A DNA stretch of 60,160 nucleotides. Origin: an uncultured Eubacterium sp. (GTDB taxonomy: Bacteria > Bacillota > Clostridia > Lachnospirales > Lachnospiraceae). The DNA is taken from positions 20,769 to 80,928 of the forward strand of contig CAJTLS010000012.1 of NCBI GenBank assembly GCA_910577295.1, written 5' to 3'. The notes under the pieces were generated by a model. It was not told the origin of the DNA, did no database searches, and worked only from the letters and a program-made list of their open reading frames with translations. Shown here in pieces: positions 44,146 to 52,144 of this stretch. Position numbers and translations under genes: made by a program. Numbering within the stretch: the stretch's first letter is position 1; every line of letters starts with the position of its first letter.

Positions 44146-45006
44146 TTACTGCGCCTTATCTCCACGCAGAAGCTCCTCTATGACAACATAATCTTTATGC
44201 GGATTTTTGCGCTTCGCTACCTCCGTCAGCGTCTGGCCAAGACCAATATATACCTGACGTTCCCGGTCGGTTAATTGCGCCAAATGTTTCTTTATCGTTT
44301 CCACATCCCCGCGCTCAATGGGCCCGGTCAGAGCCTGCTCGGATGAAGTCTGCAGCAGGTTTTGAATGTTTCCCTCAACCAGCGGCTTTACAAGACGCTT
44401 CGCCTCTGTCTCGGAAAATCCACAATCGACAAGCATATCAATGCCCATCTGATAGAGACCAATCATCATATTGCTGATTAGCGAAGCGGCCGCATGATAA
44501 CGCTCTTTTTTCTTTCCCTCAATTACAAAAAAAGGATTGCCTAAACGCTCCCATAGTGGACAGACTTCTATCAGCGCTTCTTTATCGCCCTCGGCGGTGA
44601 ACATTACCTGATTCAATTGTTTATAAGATGTGAATTTGTCGCTGAACGCATACATAGGATGAAAAGAACAGGCATAGAAACCTTTTTTCTCCCTGTTCAA
44701 GAATACATCGGATGACAATGAGCCACTGAAATGGCATATAATTTTACTCTTTTCATTATAATCATACTGCACAATCTGAGCCCAGACTTCGGAAATACAG
44801 TCGTCCGGAGTAGTGACGAAAATCAGATTGTTTTCGCTTACTAATTGGTATAGAGAGTCATAGGCTCTCGTATTTGTGAAAGTCGCGGCAGTTTCCACGC
44901 TCTCTTTTGTCTTGCTGCTGTAGCCGGATACGTCAATCCCCTGCTCCACGAAATATCTGCCAAGGGAACAGCCAACTTTTCCAGCACCTATGATTCCTAT
45001 TTTCAT
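44146..45006 (-). CDS. panG: DUF2520/Rossmann protein, likely PanG-type ketopantoate reductase
   Basis: The 286-residue product has an N-terminal Rossmann fold (MKIGIIGAGKVGCSLGRYF, about 1-130) and a helical C-terminal domain with SFHPMYAFSDK and AASLISNMMIGLYQMG, as in DUF2520 proteins. The operon has panB, panC and panD but no panE, and ketopantoate must be reduced to pantoate. PanG is an alternative ketopantoate reductase known in some bacteria that lack panE, so this position strongly suggests that role. A separate oxidoreductase role cannot be excluded. It is first of five genes. Confidence 0.8.
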   Translation of the reverse strand: MKIGIIGAGKVGCSLGRYFVEQGIDVSGYSSKTKESVETAATFTNTRAYDSLYQLVSENNLIFVTTPDDCISEVWAQIVQYDYNEKSKIICHFSGSLSSDVFLNREKKGFYACSFHPMYAFSDKFTSYKQLNQVMFTAEGDKEALIEVCPLWERLGNPFFVIEGKKKERYHAAASLISNMMIGLYQMGIDMLVDCGFSETEAKRLVKPLVEGNIQNLLQTSSEQALTGPIERGDVETIKKHLAQLTDRERQVYIGLGQTLTEVAKRKNPHKDYVVIEELLRGDKAQ

Positions 45007-45089
45007 GTCATCACCCCCGTGGCATAGCCTGACGGTGGCAACAGATTATCACCTGATGCAGTTTCCTACGAATACCGCTCACAGGTGTT

Positions 45090-45118
45090 AGAATAGCACA
45101 GGTCCGCTGTTTTGTAAA
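45090..45118 (-). promoter_or_regulatory. Candidate promoter of the pan operon
   Basis: On the minus strand TTTACA (45113-45118) and TATTCT (45090-45095) are 17 bp apart, about 80 nt before the panG-like ATG. The leader contains a CACCTG/CAGGTG inverted pair. Confidence 0.6.
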
Positions 45119-45156
45119 GAGACAAATACTACTTATTAGGGTAATCGCTTATTCTC

Positions 45157-45744
45157 TTATTGTCTTTCATAATAACGGATACCGTCCTCCGGCCGGAAAT
45201 ATGTGCGGATATATCCATCCGTCGACACAACGACAAAGTCATTGGTCGACTCTACATAATATATATCATCACCATCTTCTTTTTGCTTTTTATGTAAAGC
45301 GGAAGAATGGTTTATCGTCGCATTAGCGCCGGCAAGATATTCTTCGGCAGAGGCATACCCCATCGCTTTGCCGTGTTTTTCATAGTGCTGATTCATCATC
45401 CCCTCGCTTCGGAACAGTATGGCCTCCTGCACATTCGACGGCGTTGTCGTCTGCTGTGGAGAGTTACCGGTATTTCCAAGATTCCCCCGAACATAGGTGA
45501 TTAATAAAAAGGTAAGTAAAACAAGCAAAAGGAAGACCGGCTTCGGCACTGATTGTAACGCCGCTCTTCGGTTTTTTCTTCTCTCTCTGCGCTTTGGAAC
45601 AACCGCTTCATTTCTCTTTATCCGTTCCGCACGCCGACAGCTGCGACAGCTCGTCGGAATGTCCAGACCGTTTTCTTTATAGTAGTCAAGCTCTGCTCCC
45701 GTAATCTCAAATTCTTTTCCACACTGTAAACATTTATTCGTCAT
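45157..45744 (-). CDS. Zinc-ribbon membrane protein with nuclease-toxin-like C-terminal domain
   Basis: The 195-residue product starts with a zinc ribbon (CLQCGKEF...CRSCRRAE; four Cys), a basic stretch (RRERRKNRRA), a TM helix (about 70-86) and an outside or cytosolic C-terminal domain of ~75 residues. That domain reads HYEKHGKAMGYASAEEYLAGA, then YVESTNDFVVVSTDGYIRTYFRPE. This pattern (HxxKHG, ExYxxxA, NDF, G.IRTYF.P) is that of BECR-fold RNase domains at the tips of polymorphic toxins. The domain may serve another role here. No immunity gene is adjacent. Confidence 0.7.
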   Translation of the reverse strand: MTNKCLQCGKEFEITGAELDYYKENGLDIPTSCRSCRRAERIKRNEAVVPKRRERRKNRRAALQSVPKPVFLLLVLLTFLLITYVRGNLGNTGNSPQQTTTPSNVQEAILFRSEGMMNQHYEKHGKAMGYASAEEYLAGANATINHSSALHKKQKEDGDDIYYVESTNDFVVVSTDGYIRTYFRPEDGIRYYERQ

Positions 45745-45872
45745 GGCGCCCCTCGGATTTTCTTTTTTACTGTTTGGTTACTGCTTTGTCAACATTCTAG
45801 CACATAAAGGGCTTTGACGCAAAGATATTAGTGTGAAAAATACCTTTTGACCCCAACATCCTTTATATCAGA

Positions 45873-46106
45873 CTATGTATCTTCCATTACAAGTATATCT
45901 TCAATTTGTACCTGAAACACTTCTGCCAGAATAACTAAGTTATCTACCGCTGGCAAAACAACTCCCCGTTGCCACTTATAAATTGCCTGTGGAGTGGAAA
46001 AACCAAAAATTTCCTGTAACTGCCGAACCGAAAGCCCGCTTTTCATACGCAGCCTTGCTATGTTTTCTCCTGTCTTTTCCATGTTAATTATCGGATTCTT
46101 CTGCAT
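45873..46106 (-). CDS. XRE family helix-turn-helix regulator
   Basis: The 77-residue product carries a Cro/cI-type HTH (IARLRMKSGLSVRQLQEIFG, STPQAIYKWQRGVVLPAVDNLVILA) and a short tail. SD GAGGGGGA lies 8 bases before the ATG. It may be a relic or a stand-alone regulator, and no target is obvious. A dense small-transcript unit lies upstream. Confidence 0.85.
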   Translation of the reverse strand: MQKNPIINMEKTGENIARLRMKSGLSVRQLQEIFGFSTPQAIYKWQRGVVLPAVDNLVILAEVFQVQIEDILVMEDT

Positions 46107-46134
46107 TTATGGCATCCCCCTCTTTTACTTGCGC

Positions 46135-46190
46135 ATATACAAAAAGGCCACTTATCTCTACAGGGATAAGCGGGCCTTTGGGTTCTATGT
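46135..46190 (-). terminator. Terminator of a small minus-strand transcript
   Basis: On the minus strand, AAAGGCC.GCTTATC and GATAAG.GGCCTTT form a 14-bp stem with one mismatch, followed by TTGT. It lies upstream of the XRE gene and so ends the transcript of the 44-codon ORF at 46208-46342. Confidence 0.7.
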
Positions 46191-46207
46191 CTTGCAATTT
46201 CTAAAAT

Positions 46208-46342
46208 TCATATACATATCCTATGCCTACACGTTATCGTTGTAGAATTAACAGAACTAAATGATTCACCTGTTTCACCAAAAATCACAATATGATAAAT
46301 GCGTTTCATTCTGTCTTTACGTGTAAACAATGTATAAGCCAT
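46208..46342 (-). CDS. Small 44-residue protein in its own transcription unit
   Basis: The ORF begins MAYTLFTRKDRMKRIYHIVI and ends in a basic, Thr/Arg-rich tail. SD AAAGGA lies 7 bases before the ATG. A promoter upstream (ATGACA, 17 bp, TATAAT on the minus strand near 46388-46415) and the terminator at 46135-46190 frame it as a single short unit. I recognise no family. It could be a small peptide gene, or the unit may be a small RNA in which the ORF is incidental. Confidence 0.45.
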   Translation of the reverse strand: MAYTLFTRKDRMKRIYHIVIFGETGESFSSVNSTTITCRHRICI

Positions 46343-46576
46343 GATACTATCCTTTCTGACAACGGTTCGTCTCTTTTTTCTATGCATTATAGCACAGACA
46401 AGTACCTTTGTCATTAAACTTATGGTATACAAATTTGGGTAAATAAACGTTACTTTTTTAAATACCACTGACGATTTTTCTCTCCAACAGTCCTTATCCG
46501 AATTCATTGTAATCGCATTTTCCAACAAAATGCAGGAAAATGCACGAATAATTAAAATCCGTGCACGAACTGTCTT

Positions 46577-47749
46577 TCATGTCAAGCAAAGCGGATAATT
46601 CGTTATCATAAGATGCTCCGCTTCTTTATCATTTCTGTCCTGAAAGCTTACGAAGTATTTTTTATCAAATTTACTCACATACAACTGCCTTTCATTGGCA
46701 GTTGCCATTCCTACGGGATACAGGCTTCTGATAAATTCCGTGTTCTTTATTACAAGCATGAAGTTTGCCCTGCACTGTCCAATCAAATAATCAGCAAGCC
46801 GTTTCTGCGCATCTTGTCCAAATTCATTTTTTGCATAGGTACTAAACTCAGTATCATACGGCGGGTCTAAGAAAACAAAGTCTTCTGCAGTCGGTTCGTG
46901 CTTTTTAAAAAACTGTTCAAAGTCCATATTTTCAATGACCGTATGACTTAGCTGATGAATAAGCTGCTCGTCCGTAAAATAATTTATTTTTTTCATTATT
47001 GATTTTTTGTTGTAGGATATACCTCCATAGGGAACATTGAATTTTCCCTGTCTGTTATAACGAAACATGGATGCATAGCAAAATTCCCGCACAAAGAAAT
47101 AGATTGCCGTGGCAAACGGAATCTCTATCTCCAATTCGCTTATATGGTTATATAAATATCGAAAATGCATATAAAAAGCATTTTTAAAGGCGCCCTCCAG
47201 ATTGCGCACCACGTCTTCCGGTGGCATATCTCCCTTTTTTTTCTCCAGATTTTTCATGCGGACGATCTTGTTTTTCAGACTCTTGTTCATTTCCATGACA
47301 AAATTTTCAATGGCAATGTTAAAACCTGTATGCAATAAACCGTTAAACTGTTCTGTATTGTGTAATAAAAATTCAGAGATGCTGTCCTCTAATTGCGCGC
47401 GGTTTTTTTTGCCGTTTTTGTATTCATAGTAAATGCCGACCAATTCTTCTGTATGATTCCCGACAACCTGCTCCAGAACACGCCAATTCTCGTCTATTGC
47501 ATTTAGCTTTTCAAGAAATTCCTGATTCTGCTCGCCAATCATGTTATATAATTGGATTAACTCTGTTGATTTATCGTTAATAAAATACGCTTCGCTGTCC
47601 AAAGATAAATATACAGCACCTCCTCCGACAAAAGGCTCGTAATAATTTTTACAATTTTCTGGCAGATTGGGTAGTATGTATTTTAATTCCTTTTCCTTTC
47701 CTCCCGGATATTTCAGTATAGGAGACAATTTAACTTCCTTTGCATTCAT
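46577..47749 (-). CDS. D12-class DNA adenine (N6) methyltransferase
   Basis: The 390-residue enzyme has the D12 motif I YPGGKEKEL and FVGGGAVYLSL, and motif IV DPPYDTEFS (DPPY). It also has a ~120-residue insertion between them, helical and charged. It methylates adenine, probably in a short palindromic site. No restriction endonuclease gene is next to it, so it is a solitary methylase of regulatory or mobile-element origin. Confidence 0.93.
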   Translation of the reverse strand: MNAKEVKLSPILKYPGGKEKELKYILPNLPENCKNYYEPFVGGGAVYLSLDSEAYFINDKSTELIQLYNMIGEQNQEFLEKLNAIDENWRVLEQVVGNHTEELVGIYYEYKNGKKNRAQLEDSISEFLLHNTEQFNGLLHTGFNIAIENFVMEMNKSLKNKIVRMKNLEKKKGDMPPEDVVRNLEGAFKNAFYMHFRYLYNHISELEIEIPFATAIYFFVREFCYASMFRYNRQGKFNVPYGGISYNKKSIMKKINYFTDEQLIHQLSHTVIENMDFEQFFKKHEPTAEDFVFLDPPYDTEFSTYAKNEFGQDAQKRLADYLIGQCRANFMLVIKNTEFIRSLYPVGMATANERQLYVSKFDKKYFVSFQDRNDKEAEHLMITNYPLCLT

Positions 47750-47817
47750 TGCCTTTTGAATCCTCCTACGATTTGTGGTAACGTAATGGTAAGCTGATTT
47801 ACGTGGTGTTTATTGAT

Positions 47818-47928
47818 TCAGTGCCTAAATATCGGTGCATCTAAAGCTTTTAATTTTTCTATTTCAATTTCTACTGCCGCATTTGCACGTTTTACAACCT
47901 GTTCATCCGTAATATAATTTTGTTCCAT
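47818..47928 (-). CDS. Small 36-residue helical protein upstream of the methylase
   Basis: The ORF begins MEQNYITDEQVVKRANAAVE and continues as an amphipathic helix (IEIEKLKALDAPIFRH). SD GAGGTGG lies 8 bases before the ATG. It is followed by the methylase 68 bp on in the same direction. Longer Lachnospiraceae proteins begin alike (from memory: ITDEQV..R...A..IE...KRALDAPI), so this may be a truncated version. Confidence 0.5.
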   Translation of the reverse strand: MEQNYITDEQVVKRANAAVEIEIEKLKALDAPIFRH

Positions 47929-48016
47929 ATCTGACACCACCTCTTTCTCATCTATTGCCTGCTTATATTATAACAGAAATTTGAAAATCGTACAGATAAA
48001 AATACTATTCCAAGAC

Positions 48017-48035
48017 AAAAGCGGCACCAAACCGC
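48017..48035 (-). terminator. blaR1-like gene terminator
   Basis: On the minus strand AGCGG/CCGCT with a 7-base loop is followed by TTTTGTC, about 60 bp after the stop of the M56 gene. Confidence 0.55.
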
Positions 48036-48092
48036 TGGCATTTCAGCAATTTAGTACCGTCTTTTATTTTTTGTGGAGCAATTTTCAAATTT

Positions 48093-49730
48093 TCAATAAG
48101 ATGTGCCGGCCATTTTTGTGATGAACCATTTTTGATTGATACATTCACAAACATACTCATATTTTTGGTTTATTACTTTTGAGGTACTGTCGGCATATGA
48201 GACTTTTATTTTCTCTTTTGAATTAAGTTTGATCTGTGTTGGCGTAATCACCTGTATGGAAGCGATGGAACATGCGATGATTTCCTCACGAATTCCACGC
48301 TTATAATAATTTTCTGCGATATTGCACTGCTGGGTATAGATATCGCAGTTTTCAGCCAACACCAGTTTTAGTTTATCTGTTTTTCCGGTATTGACGGCGT
48401 CCGTAAAACTTTGTATATACTGTCCAAAAACTTTCTTTAAAGAACTTCCGGCAACTGCAATAAATGCGCTTTCACTGCTCTTGGTATAACGGAAATCCGG
48501 AGCAGCAAATGTCTGCTGCCCTATTTTCACTTCCGGTTCAAATACCAACTCTGCATATCCTTCCAGTTCTTTTCCCTCACCCAAACTCTTTAACGCTGTT
48601 CCACTACCTGTTATTCCCTTTTCTACACGCTCTGTCTTTTCGACTTTTCTTGCGGAGAGGCCAATCCCCGTACTGCATGTAATGCCGGCCGCCACCAAGA
48701 CGGCTAACACAAGAGGTATGGCAATCCAGCGGGAATAGTACCTTTTTGTACTAATCGCACGGATTCTCTTCTCCATTTCCCTGCCCCGTCTGCTCATTGA
48801 CATAAGCGGATAGCGAAATTCTCCCCAATTTGCATCCCCTGCCAGACGGAGCAGCATTTTCCCATAGAAAAAACGCTTTTCTTCTCCTACAATACGAAGT
48901 ACGGTCTCGTCACAGAACAGTTCCGCATCCTTTTTAGATAAAGAAACTGCCAGCCACACAAATGGATTAAACCAGTAAACGGATACTAAAAACATCCGAA
49001 GCATCGCCCATATATGGTCGCCGTGCCGATAATGTACATATTCATGGGTTATCATTTGCTCCAGTTCTTCCGCAGACGCCTCTGCCTCACCACCGCCCGC
49101 AACCAATTTCTCCGGCAGATATATAACCGGATGGAAAAAGCCGTACAGGCACGGATTTTTTATAAATGAGACAGCGTATACCGGCACCTTGCCCCGTTTT
49201 TCAAAAAATCTTCGTTTGCGCTTTAATTTCCGCATAAGACTTACATTGGAAATGACAAACCATACAAGTAAAAGAGCAGATAAAAGCAGCCAGATTCCCA
49301 GCAAAAATAAGCTATAGCTTCTTTTTTCCGTGCCGCTTTCAGCCTGCACGCTGTCTTTTGGGGGGATACTGCTCCCCAACGAAAAGACTGTACTGCTGCC
49401 CTGTATTTCTTTCGTTTGCTCCTGTACGCCCTCTTCCCCCATAACGCCGGATATCGGACTGTTAACTTTGACTTCCGTTTCCGCCGCCTGTCTCACATCT
49501 TCTTTCGGCAGATTTTCTTTTGATTTTGTGGAAACAATATCCGAAATTATCGTTCCCACACTAAACGGCGTGGAAATAAAATTTACCGGAATCATAAAAC
49601 GAAGCAGAACGACAAACCACAAAGCATAGATGCCTGCGTATCGAATTTTTCCCATGAAAATTTTCCGAATCCCCAAAATCATCAACACAAGTAATGAAGA
49701 TTCCAACATCCATCCCAAAAAACTGCTCAT
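48093..49730 (-). CDS. BlaR1/MecR1-like M56 membrane metallopeptidase with non-PBP sensor tail
   Basis: The 545-residue product has N-terminal TM helices (about 5-25, 32-50), a loop, a helix (about 143-165), the M56 peptidase domain with HEYVHYRHGDH (zinc HExxH), and a further TM (about 340-357). The C-terminal ~185 residues are extracellular. In BlaR1 this last region is a penicillin-binding domain with SxxK and KTG motifs. Here neither is present, and the region looks NTF2/SnoaL-like (VFGQYIQSFTDAVNTGKTDKL, VSYADSTSK, QKWFITKM), as in TcaA-type tails. It should sense a signal outside and cleave the BlaI-like repressor encoded upstream. Confidence 0.88.
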   Translation of the reverse strand: MSSFLGWMLESSLLVLMILGIRKIFMGKIRYAGIYALWFVVLLRFMIPVNFISTPFSVGTIISDIVSTKSKENLPKEDVRQAAETEVKVNSPISGVMGEEGVQEQTKEIQGSSTVFSLGSSIPPKDSVQAESGTEKRSYSLFLLGIWLLLSALLLVWFVISNVSLMRKLKRKRRFFEKRGKVPVYAVSFIKNPCLYGFFHPVIYLPEKLVAGGGEAEASAEELEQMITHEYVHYRHGDHIWAMLRMFLVSVYWFNPFVWLAVSLSKKDAELFCDETVLRIVGEEKRFFYGKMLLRLAGDANWGEFRYPLMSMSRRGREMEKRIRAISTKRYYSRWIAIPLVLAVLVAAGITCSTGIGLSARKVEKTERVEKGITGSGTALKSLGEGKELEGYAELVFEPEVKIGQQTFAAPDFRYTKSSESAFIAVAGSSLKKVFGQYIQSFTDAVNTGKTDKLKLVLAENCDIYTQQCNIAENYYKRGIREEIIACSIASIQVITPTQIKLNSKEKIKVSYADSTSKVINQKYEYVCECINQKWFITKMAGTSY

Positions 49731-49761
49731 TCTTCCCCTTAACTTCCTTTCTTAACTGTGC

Positions 49762-50154
49762 TTATCCCTCTTTCTCTGACTCGTTCTCAGCCATTTTCAG
49801 TATTTCCTGTAGCTCCTGAATATCTTCTTTGGATAAATCGTTCTGACGTACCAATGCACTCATCATCATGCCGATACTGCCATCGTAAATTCTTTGGATA
49901 AAGTCTCTTGTTTCCTGTACTACCACGTCTTCTTTCTGCACTTTGGGGTAAAAACATTTCGTCTTGCCTTTCTCCTCATATCCAATGAGACCTTTCTCCG
50001 TCATCCTTCGTACCATAGTGGCGCAGGTACTCTTACTCCATCCCACCCGTTCGTTAAGCAGCGGTACTATCTGCATCAATGTCCTTGGATATTCCTCCCA
50101 CAGACAGTTCATCACATACCACTCACTGTTCGTTACACGAATTTCCTGTTTCAC
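49762..50154 (-). CDS. BlaI/MecI/CopY family repressor
   Basis: I start at the GTG at 50154, 6 bases after GGAGG. The frame is open further up, but that would cross the operator and -10 region. The 130-residue product has the winged helix (TNSEWYVMNCLWEE..., KSTCATMVRRMTEKGLIGYEE) and C-terminal dimerisation helices. It overlaps functionally with the M56 gene 31 bp downstream. It should bind the palindromes at 50204-50216 and 50313-50325 and repress both directions until cleaved. Confidence 0.93.
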   Translation of the reverse strand: MKQEIRVTNSEWYVMNCLWEEYPRTLMQIVPLLNERVGWSKSTCATMVRRMTEKGLIGYEEKGKTKCFYPKVQKEDVVVQETRDFIQRIYDGSIGMMMSALVRQNDLSKEDIQELQEILKMAENESEKEG

Positions 50155-50203
50155 TATATCCTCCTTTGCTGCGCCACTTCCGTGACACAATTGCTTTTTG
50201 TAT

Positions 50204-50216
50204 TTTACTTTGTAAA
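50204..50216. promoter_or_regulatory. Operator 1 (blaI side)
   Basis: TTTAC TTT GTAAA, a 5+3+5 palindrome, sits immediately after the -10 box of the blaI promoter. Together with 3 flanking bases (TGG on the other strand) it is the same 16-base sequence as operator 2. Confidence 0.85.
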
Positions 50217-50220
50217 CCAT

Positions 50221-50249
50221 ATTATAGTGTCATTAGTTTAATTTGTCAA
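50221..50249 (-). promoter_or_regulatory. blaI-blaR1 promoter
   Basis: On the minus strand TTGACA (50244-50249) and TATAAT (50221-50226) match consensus with a 17-bp spacer. It is followed directly by operator 1. Confidence 0.88.
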
Positions 50250-50279
50250 CCTATGATCCAATAAATTTTAAAATAGTGG

Positions 50280-50308
50280 TTGACAATCTAAACCTCATGT
50301 TCTATAAT
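50280..50308 (+). promoter_or_regulatory. Acyltransferase-SGNH operon promoter
   Basis: TTGACA (50280-50285) and TATAAT (50303-50308) match consensus with a 17-bp spacer. It is a mirror image of the blaI promoter. Confidence 0.88.
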
Positions 50309-50312
50309 TTGG

Positions 50313-50325
50313 TTTACAAAGTAAA
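50313..50325. promoter_or_regulatory. Operator 2 (acyltransferase side)
   Basis: TTTAC AAA GTAAA is preceded by TGG, identical to operator 1 read from the other strand. It starts 4 bases after the -10 box and thus covers the transcription start. One repressor should therefore control both divergent operons. Confidence 0.85.
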
Positions 50326-50363
50326 TCAACAACAGCTTTACATAATAGAAAGGTTCGATTGCT

Positions 50364-51323
50364 ATGAGAGAAAACATGATGAATGAAAAAAGAAAAGGAT
50401 TAGATGCCTTGCGGGGAATAGGGATTATCGGAATTGTTTTGTACCACTTATTTCCCTCTGTCGTACGGGGCGGTTTTTTGGGAGTACCACTGTTTTTTGT
50501 CCTGTCCGGTTATCTGATGTTTGTCACCAGCCAGCGAAACTGGGAAAATGGAAATTTTCATATTGGAGGCTATTACAAAAAGCGGCTGCGAAAAATCGTT
50601 CCGCCTCTGTTTACGATGGTGATGGTTGTATGCTGTTATCTGACACTTACGCAGAGCAGCCAGTTAATCGGGATTCGTCAGGAAATTTGCAGCATTTTTC
50701 TGGGCTATGACAACTGGTGGCAAATCCAACAGCAGACGTCCTATTTTTCCAAGCTGGCCTGCGCATCCCCTTTTACCCATCTTTGGTTTCTGGCGGTTGA
50801 AATCCAGTTCTATCTGCTGTGGCCGGTTTTGTTTCTGCTCTATCAAAAATGCTGTCAGGCTTTCAAGCGCAAAAACATATGCTTCCTCTTTCTGCTGCTT
50901 GCTCTTGCTTCCGCAGCAAAGATGATTGTTCTGTATACACCGGGCGACGACCCGTCCCGCGTATATTACGGAACGGATACAATGGCATTTTCTTTATTGA
51001 TTGGCATTTTTCTAGGAGCAGTCAGACAGCAGTATCCGAAACTGTGCAGTCATTTAAAAATGAAAACATCCGTGCTTTTTATTCCTTTTGCGCTTATCTT
51101 TATCATTTTGTTTATGACAATAGATGGGCAGTATGATTTTCTCTATGAGGGCGGCATGTTCCTTATCAGCCTGTTTTACGCCTTTCTGATACATGTAATG
51201 GAAAATAGGGAAACAGAGACGGAAAGTCTTCCGCAGTCATCCGTGCTTTCCCTGCTCGGAAAGAAAAGTTATGGTATCTACTTATGGCACTATCCGCTCA
51301 TTATGTTAGCGCTTGTCGGATAA
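50364..51323 (+). CDS. Acyltransferase 3 family membrane protein (OatA N-half-like, short C-terminus)
   Basis: The 319-residue integral membrane protein has the AT3 motifs LDALRGIGIIGIVLYH (R/H catalytic pair), GVPLFFVLSGYL and FTHLWFLAVEIQFYLLWP, plus the closing GIYLWHYPL. It should move an acetyl group from the cytoplasm across the membrane. The protein stops 7 residues after YLWHYPL. OatA-type enzymes normally go on through another helix to an ETPIR-like motif, so the last TM is missing. It is followed by an SGNH hydrolase gene 18 bp on, as if OatA had been split. Confidence 0.9.
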   Translation: MRENMMNEKRKGLDALRGIGIIGIVLYHLFPSVVRGGFLGVPLFFVLSGYLMFVTSQRNWENGNFHIGGYYKKRLRKIVPPLFTMVMVVCCYLTLTQSSQLIGIRQEICSIFLGYDNWWQIQQQTSYFSKLACASPFTHLWFLAVEIQFYLLWPVLFLLYQKCCQAFKRKNICFLFLLLALASAAKMIVLYTPGDDPSRVYYGTDTMAFSLLIGIFLGAVRQQYPKLCSHLKMKTSVLFIPFALIFIILFMTIDGQYDFLYEGGMFLISLFYAFLIHVMENRETETESLPQSSVLSLLGKKSYGIYLWHYPLIMLALVG

Positions 51324-51341
51324 AGAAACACGAGGGAGGTT

Positions 51342-52079
51342 ATGGAAATGGATAGAAGAGAACGGAGAAACAAATTTTTTCTTTTTTTTGGTATTGGAGT
51401 ATTGTTCTGCTGTACAGTCATCGCCATATACGGCATAATCAATTCACCGGATTCGGACGAGGATGAACTGGAACAGGAACTGACGCGTAACGAACAGATG
51501 TTAAATCAAAACAATAACGATACGGCAACGGATTCTGCTGCTCCGGAAACAAAAGCCGCGTCTTCTTCGGCGGCAGAACCGCAGACGACCGATGAGCCGG
51601 AAGAAACTATTTCTGTCATCGGCGATTCTGTCTTTCTCGGAGCCGCTCCGGCTTTTCAGGAACAGAAGAAAAACGCCGTTATTGACGCCAAGATTTCTCG
51701 TCAGGTTTATCACGGACTTGACGTAGCCAAAAAACTGAATAAAAAGAAGAAACTGGGAAATACCGTTATTATTTCTCTGGGCACCAATAGTAAATTTAAT
51801 CCGGTCACCGGTCAGGAACTCATTGACTATCTGGGAAGCGAACGGACTATCTACTGGATTAATGCCTACGGAAAGAAACTGGATTTTCAGAAAGAGGTAA
51901 ACAAGACGATTGATAATCTGGCAAAGAAAAATCCAAATGTCCATGTCATTTACTGGGACAAAGAAGCAAAGAAACATCCGAACTGGTTTTATCAGGACGG
52001 CACGCATTTGAACACAAAAGGCCAGAAAGGATTCAGCGCCTTTGTCATCCGCGAAATGGAGAAAGCGTTAAATAGATAA
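51342..52079 (+). CDS. SGNH/GDSL-type extracytoplasmic acetyltransferase or esterase
   Basis: The 245-residue product has one N-terminal TM (about 10-32), an acidic/Asn-rich linker and a catalytic domain with block I VIGDSVFLGA (Ser), block III TNSK and block V DGTHLNTKGQ (Asp-His). It resembles the extracytoplasmic half of OatA, which O-acetylates MurNAc. With the AT3 gene upstream and BlaI control, peptidoglycan O-acetylation is a good hypothesis. Teichoic-acid or exopolysaccharide modification is the alternative. Confidence 0.88.
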   Translation: MEMDRRERRNKFFLFFGIGVLFCCTVIAIYGIINSPDSDEDELEQELTRNEQMLNQNNNDTATDSAAPETKAASSSAAEPQTTDEPEETISVIGDSVFLGAAPAFQEQKKNAVIDAKISRQVYHGLDVAKKLNKKKKLGNTVIISLGTNSKFNPVTGQELIDYLGSERTIYWINAYGKKLDFQKEVNKTIDNLAKKNPNVHVIYWDKEAKKHPNWFYQDGTHLNTKGQKGFSAFVIREMEKALNR

Positions 52080-52100
52080 AATTTGCAATTAAAAGAAACA

Positions 52101-52128
52101 ACAGGGGGCATTTCGTTCCGCCCCCTGT
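52101..52128. terminator. Bidirectional terminator
   Basis: A 9-bp stem ACAGGGGGC/GCCCCCTGT with a 10-base loop lies between the convergent SGNH and AraC genes. Confidence 0.75.
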
Positions 52129-52144
52129 ATTAGTATTTTCAATG

